A stretch of DNA of 7,224 bases from Candidatus Bathyarchaeota archaeon (GTDB taxonomy: Archaea; Thermoproteota; Bathyarchaeia; Bathyarchaeales; Bathyarchaeaceae): positions 1 through 7,224 of the forward strand of contig JACUTO010000073.1 in the NCBI GenBank assembly GCA_014859755.1, given 5' to 3'. The position numbers and the translations under genes were made by a program. Below are positions 5,119 through 7,224 of the stretch, piece after piece. The notes under the pieces were generated by a model that worked only from the letters and a program-made list of their open reading frames with translations, had not been told where the DNA came from and did no database searches. Numbering within the stretch: the stretch's first letter is position 1; the number at the start of each line of letters is the position of its first letter.

Positions 5119-5134
5119 GATCGATCGATCGATC
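5119..5134. repeat. (GATC)4 array inside a 20-bp perfect palindrome
   Basis: Four tandem GATC units are flanked by GC on each side, so bases 5117-5136 are fully self-complementary. To the left, the winged-helix copy is cut on its 5' side; to the right starts the T-poor segment. Confidence 0.9.
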
Positions 5135-5136
5135 GC

Positions 5137-5461
5137 AACAACCCACCCCCAAAATCCATCGAAGAAACCCAACCCGAAACAACAGAAACAAAAAAAGAGA
5201 AGGAGAAGAACAACTAAGCACAATCGGCGCTCAACAAAAACCAACCCAACCCAGAACAATATCAAACCTCAAAAACCAAACCCCAAGTCACACCTCACAA
5301 CATATTTGAAGCCAAATAAAGGGGGCCTCCAACTGCACAAAAAAAATAAAATGCACTCACAGCCAAGGAAGGAGACCGCGAATTCGCCACGAAAAACACC
5401 TCAGAAGATGATTCAACAAACTCTAAAAGAAAAGCCCCAAAAACACAAAACAAGAAAAACA
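5137..5461. other. T-poor, A/C-rich segment between two GATC arrays
   Basis: By hand count about 28 of 325 bases are T (roughly 9%), far below the flanks. No full gene is visible. On the + strand, bases 5137-5217 read NNPPPKSIEETQPETTETKK and then EKEKNN before a stop; this looks like the disordered charged C-terminus of a protein whose body is missing. Farther on, another + frame near 5355-5460 (AKEGDREFATKNTSEDDSTN, then a Lys-rich run) has the same character and runs into the right-hand GATC array. Minus-strand frames here are hydrophobic and look like shadows. It could hold fragments of one or two gene tails, or a structured or unstructured RNA. Confidence 0.5.
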
Positions 5462-5473
5462 GATCGATCGATC
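5462..5473. repeat. (GATC)3 array at the right edge of the T-poor segment
   Basis: Three tandem GATC units mark a sharp change in composition. The A/C-rich segment ends here and ordinary sequence with the promoter of the 102-residue protein gene begins. Confidence 0.85.
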
Positions 5474-5494
5474 GAACCGCCAAACATTAACAAG

Positions 5495-5504
5495 TACGCG
5501 CGCA
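5495..5504. repeat. TACGCGCGCA tract
   Basis: This is an alternating purine-pyrimidine decamer, one base different from a TGCGCGCGCA form. It lies about 20 bp right of the last GATC array and about 40 bp before the next promoter. Confidence 0.4.
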
Positions 5505-5544
5505 AATTCGGGAAATATGCCAGTGACTCTGGCTGGAGTAAAAA

Positions 5545-5552
5545 TTTTAATT
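5545..5552 (+). promoter_or_regulatory. TATA box and ribosome site of the 102-residue protein gene
   Basis: TTTTAATT predicts a start near 5574. AAGGAGAT at 5573-5580 is the strongest Shine-Dalgarno sequence in the window, 8 nt before the ATG at 5589, and would lie at the very 5' end of the transcript. Confidence 0.5.
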
Positions 5553-5588
5553 TTGGTTCTCCATTTTTCCTCAAGGAGATGCTGAAAG

Positions 5589-5897
5589 ATGCCGGAGCGT
5601 AAACGGAAGAGGCGGTTTTTCGATCTCTTCGGCTTTGGTGAGGAAGATTTTCTGTTTGGAGGAGAACCAACTGAAGGCGGATCCGGGTATTCAATTTCTG
5701 TGACCTATGACGAGAAGGGCAAGCCTGTGGTTCAGGTCAAAACTCACGGAGACGTAGACACGGCAGAATTGCGTAGGGACATAGAGCGGCGATATCCGGG
5801 GGCTAAGATTGAAGGGTTAGAGAAAAAACCCTTGATCAGGATAATAGACGAAGAGGAAGAGAAGAAGAAATCCGAGGCTGAAAAGGAGAAGCGCTAA
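5589..5897 (+). CDS. Conserved-looking hypothetical protein, 102 residues
   Basis: I recognise no named family. The protein has three parts: a basic, aromatic and Gly-rich N-terminus (KRKRRFFDLFGFGEEDFLFG, residues 5-24); a compact alpha-beta core (about 34-86) with strand SISVTYDEKGKPVVQVKTHG, helix DTAELRRDIERRYPG and strand IEGLEKKPLIRII; and a tail of almost only Glu, Lys and Ser. The core has the beta-beta-alpha-beta rhythm of a small globular domain and looks like an archaeal conserved protein. The tails suggest interaction with a nucleic acid or another protein, which is inference. Codon use looks ordinary and the ATG is fixed by AAGGAGAT 8 nt before it. The gene has its own promoter and is followed by a T6 run. 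Confidence 0.75.
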   Translation: MPERKRKRRFFDLFGFGEEDFLFGGEPTEGGSGYSISVTYDEKGKPVVQVKTHGDVDTAELRRDIERRYPGAKIEGLEKKPLIRIIDEEEEKKKSEAEKEKR

Positions 5898-5903
5898 AAA
5901 GAG

Positions 5904-5939
5904 TTTTCAATGGAAAATCAAAAACAAGTCATATTTTTT
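5904..5939 (+). terminator. Candidate terminator after the 102-residue protein gene
   Basis: A weak five-pair hairpin (TTTTC with GAAAA, loop AATG, 5904-5917) is followed by six T at 5934-5939. The T run alone could suffice in an archaeon. Confidence 0.35.
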
Positions 5940-6029
5940 AACAAAAATGTCCTAAATTTACATTGCGCTTTTGATTCTTAGCCTTTCACCCAAAAATCAA
6001 CTAGTAGATGTGAGACTAAACATACTCCT

Positions 6030-6046
6030 AACTACTTTATATAGTT
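6030..6046 (+). promoter_or_regulatory. TATA-containing inverted repeat before the 75-residue protein gene
   Basis: AACTA and TAGTT flank CTTTATA, so TTTATATA lies within a 17-bp inverted repeat. It predicts a start near 6066. A second box, TTTTATTAA at 6071-6079, would start transcription near 6101, right at the AGGAATGA ribosome site. Either could be the true promoter. Confidence 0.35.
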
Positions 6047-6112
6047 GTTCCTATCCGAAATGACACGACATTTTATTAATGAAATTGACAATTGTTTTGT
6101 CAGGAATGAAAC

Positions 6113-6340
6113 ATGTCTGAAGAAGAAGGAAGGAAGAAGGCGGTTTTTCCGTCTCCATTACCGTCTAGAAGGCCGGAGAGGCCTGAGGAAAGAAGGTGGC
6201 CTTCGCCAACCCCGTTGCCCGTGGTTCCAACCGAAGACGTCGGCAAAGTCCTCAAACAGATACTAAACCGACTGGATGCCATAGAAAAACGGCTGGAAAG
6301 AATAGAGAAAATGCTTATGGCGAAACAACTTCCTGTATAG
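6113..6340 (+). CDS. Proline-rich arm plus coiled-coil protein, 75 residues
   Basis: I do not recognise a family. Residues 1-40 are disordered and rich in Pro, Arg and Glu (PSPLPSRRPERPEERR, then WPSPTPLPVVP). Residues 42-70 form a clear amphipathic helix with a heptad rhythm of Val, Leu and Ile (VGKVLKQILNRLDAIEKRLE, then RIEKMLM), expected to make a short coiled coil. The layout suits a small tether that oligomerises through its C-terminus and binds a partner through the proline arm; that is inference. AGGAATGA is placed 4-11 nt before the ATG. The gene converges on the radical SAM gene, 56 bp away. Confidence 0.65.
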   Translation: MSEEEGRKKAVFPSPLPSRRPERPEERRWPSPTPLPVVPTEDVGKVLKQILNRLDAIEKRLERIEKMLMAKQLPV

Positions 6341-6396
6341 AACACCAGGGACTTCGTCAAGAAACAAGGCTAGATTGTCTCATCCTATTGTTTACA

Positions 6397-7224
6397 CTAA
6401 AACAGAAAACCGCGCCCTTTTCTCACGTATCTACCCGTGACAGGGATGAACCGACCACACTTAGCACATTTCTTATCACCAGTTATCCTATATCGAACTA
6501 TTCGGTAGCCAAATCTGTGAACGAGTCTTTCCCCACAGCTGGGACAATAGGTGTCTTCGTATCCGTGGCCCTGAACATTTCCCAAGTAGGGATAAAGAAC
6601 CCCAGCCTTCTTCGCCATCTCATAAGCCTTCTCCAGCGTTCCAACCTTTGTGGGCGGATTGCGAAACTTGTAGGCTGGATAATATCGAGTGAAGTGCAGA
6701 GGCGTTTCAGGCCCCACCGTCTCTAGGTGTCTCTCTATAACCCATCGTAGGCATTCTTCGTCATCGTTAACATCCGTGACGACTAGGTTAACGATTTCCA
6801 CGTGGAATCCCAGTTTCCTGGCTTCTCCAGCGTTTCTCCAAACCTTCTCCACATCTGCTCCGCCGCAGTATTTCCGGTAAGTCTCAGCGTCGCCCTTCAG
6901 GTCGATCTTAAGCCCGTCCATGCCCGCTGCTCTCAGCAACTTCAAAGCTTCCAGAGTCATGTAACCATTGGAAACGTAACAACAGTAGAGACCCTTTTCA
7001 CGGGCCATCCTAAACACGGGCAAAACCCAATCCGTCAGCATAGTGGGTTCTTGAAAACTCACGCACAGACCGTTATCCTCTCCTCGAACGGCTGCTTCCA
7101 CGATTTTTTCGGGAGAGCAAAAACTGGATTTGGCGGGATTCGGTTCAGTTTTCGATAAATGATGATTTTGGCACCAGACGCAGTCGAAGTTGCACGACCA
7201 TGTGGAAAAAGTTAGGGCTGTTGA
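6397..7224 (-). CDS. AmmeMemoRadiSam-type radical SAM enzyme, 5' end beyond the window
   Basis: The frame stays open from the right edge, giving 275 visible residues without a start. The radical SAM cluster motif C-x3-C-x2-C is at visible residues 11-18 (C-N-F-D-C-V-W-C, bases 7171-7194), followed by QNHHLS. An F-Q-E-P-T loop at 57-61 matches the G-E-P-T-like SAM-binding motif. The middle region (KIDLKGDAETYRKYCGG; TPLHFTRYYPAYKF) and the C-terminal pair of CxxC motifs (CPSC 227-230, CAKC 253-256) match the PflA-like group named AmmeMemoRadiSam radical SAM, which often lies near AMMECR1 and MEMO genes. The reaction is unknown. Only about 60-70 N-terminal residues are missing. The partners are not in this window but could lie upstream. 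Confidence 0.85.
   Translation of the reverse strand, partial: STALTFSTWSCNFDCVWCQNHHLSKTEPNPAKSSFCSPEKIVEAAVRGEDNGLCVSFQEPTMLTDWVLPVFRMAREKGLYCCYVSNGYMTLEALKLLRAAGMDGLKIDLKGDAETYRKYCGGADVEKVWRNAGEARKLGFHVEIVNLVVTDVNDDEECLRWVIERHLETVGPETPLHFTRYYPAYKFRNPPTKVGTLEKAYEMAKKAGVLYPYLGNVQGHGYEDTYCPSCGERLVHRFGYRIVRYRITGDKKCAKCGRFIPVTGRYVRKGRGFLF

Noticed and set aside
4320..5473. CRISPR array or simple microsatellite as an explanation for the GATC tracts
   Set aside because: There are no regular spacers and the units are only 4 bp. Plain slippage would not explain why each tract lies at a gene break.
5295..5483. Hydrophobic 62-residue frame on the minus strand across the T-poor segment
   Set aside because: Its Phe/Leu/Val richness is what the complement of an A/C-rich, Lys/Thr/Gln-coding strand must give, and it reads through the GATC array. 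No ribosome site or family likeness.
5306..5602. 98-residue plus-strand frame ending inside the start of the 102-residue protein gene
   Set aside because: It joins A/C-rich sequence through the GATC array into the promoter region of the next gene; the product is compositionally biased and has no domain signal.

Overview
The window looks archaeal. Promoters are AT-rich TATA-like boxes about 25-30 bp before the inferred transcript starts. At least one gene (LysE family) appears leaderless, other starts have GGAG/GGTG-type ribosome sites, and the small proteins (double-CxxC zinc ribbon plus membrane anchor, DUF4258/DUF2283 pair, AmmeMemoRadiSam-type radical SAM) are of kinds common in archaea. 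An uncultured TACK-group lineage such as Bathyarchaeia is my best guess from protein style; this is inference, and no marker gene is present.

Left part (1-3800), ordinary and compact: a saccharopine dehydrogenase-like oxidoreductase (+), a convergent DUF362 protein (-), a divergent LysE/RhtB-type exporter (+), a very small membrane protein (-), and a zinc-ribbon membrane protein (+) with an 11-residue charged repeat. Transcription units are mostly single genes on alternating strands.

Middle part (3800-5590), a scrambled accessory patch. It holds two tiny minus-strand ORFs of doubtful status, a GNAT acetyltransferase cut off after about 50 residues, a 59-residue winged-helix protein (-), a DUF4258-DUF2283 pair (+, ATGA overlap, toxin-antitoxin-like), a truncated second copy of the winged-helix gene (-), and a 325-bp segment with only about 9% T on the + strand. 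Three arrays of the tetranucleotide GATC, with 3, 4 and 3 units, sit at the broken edges of these fragments. This is the most unusual structure in the window.

Right part (5590-7224): two small hypothetical proteins (+), one with a conserved-looking core and one with a proline-rich arm and coiled coil, each with its own promoter. They face the 3' end of a radical SAM enzyme (-) whose start lies beyond the window.

A second recurring signal is a short alternating purine-pyrimidine GC motif (TGCGCGTGCA, GTGCGCGC and relatives). It occurs at least seven times, almost all intergenic, and several copies directly follow stop codons.
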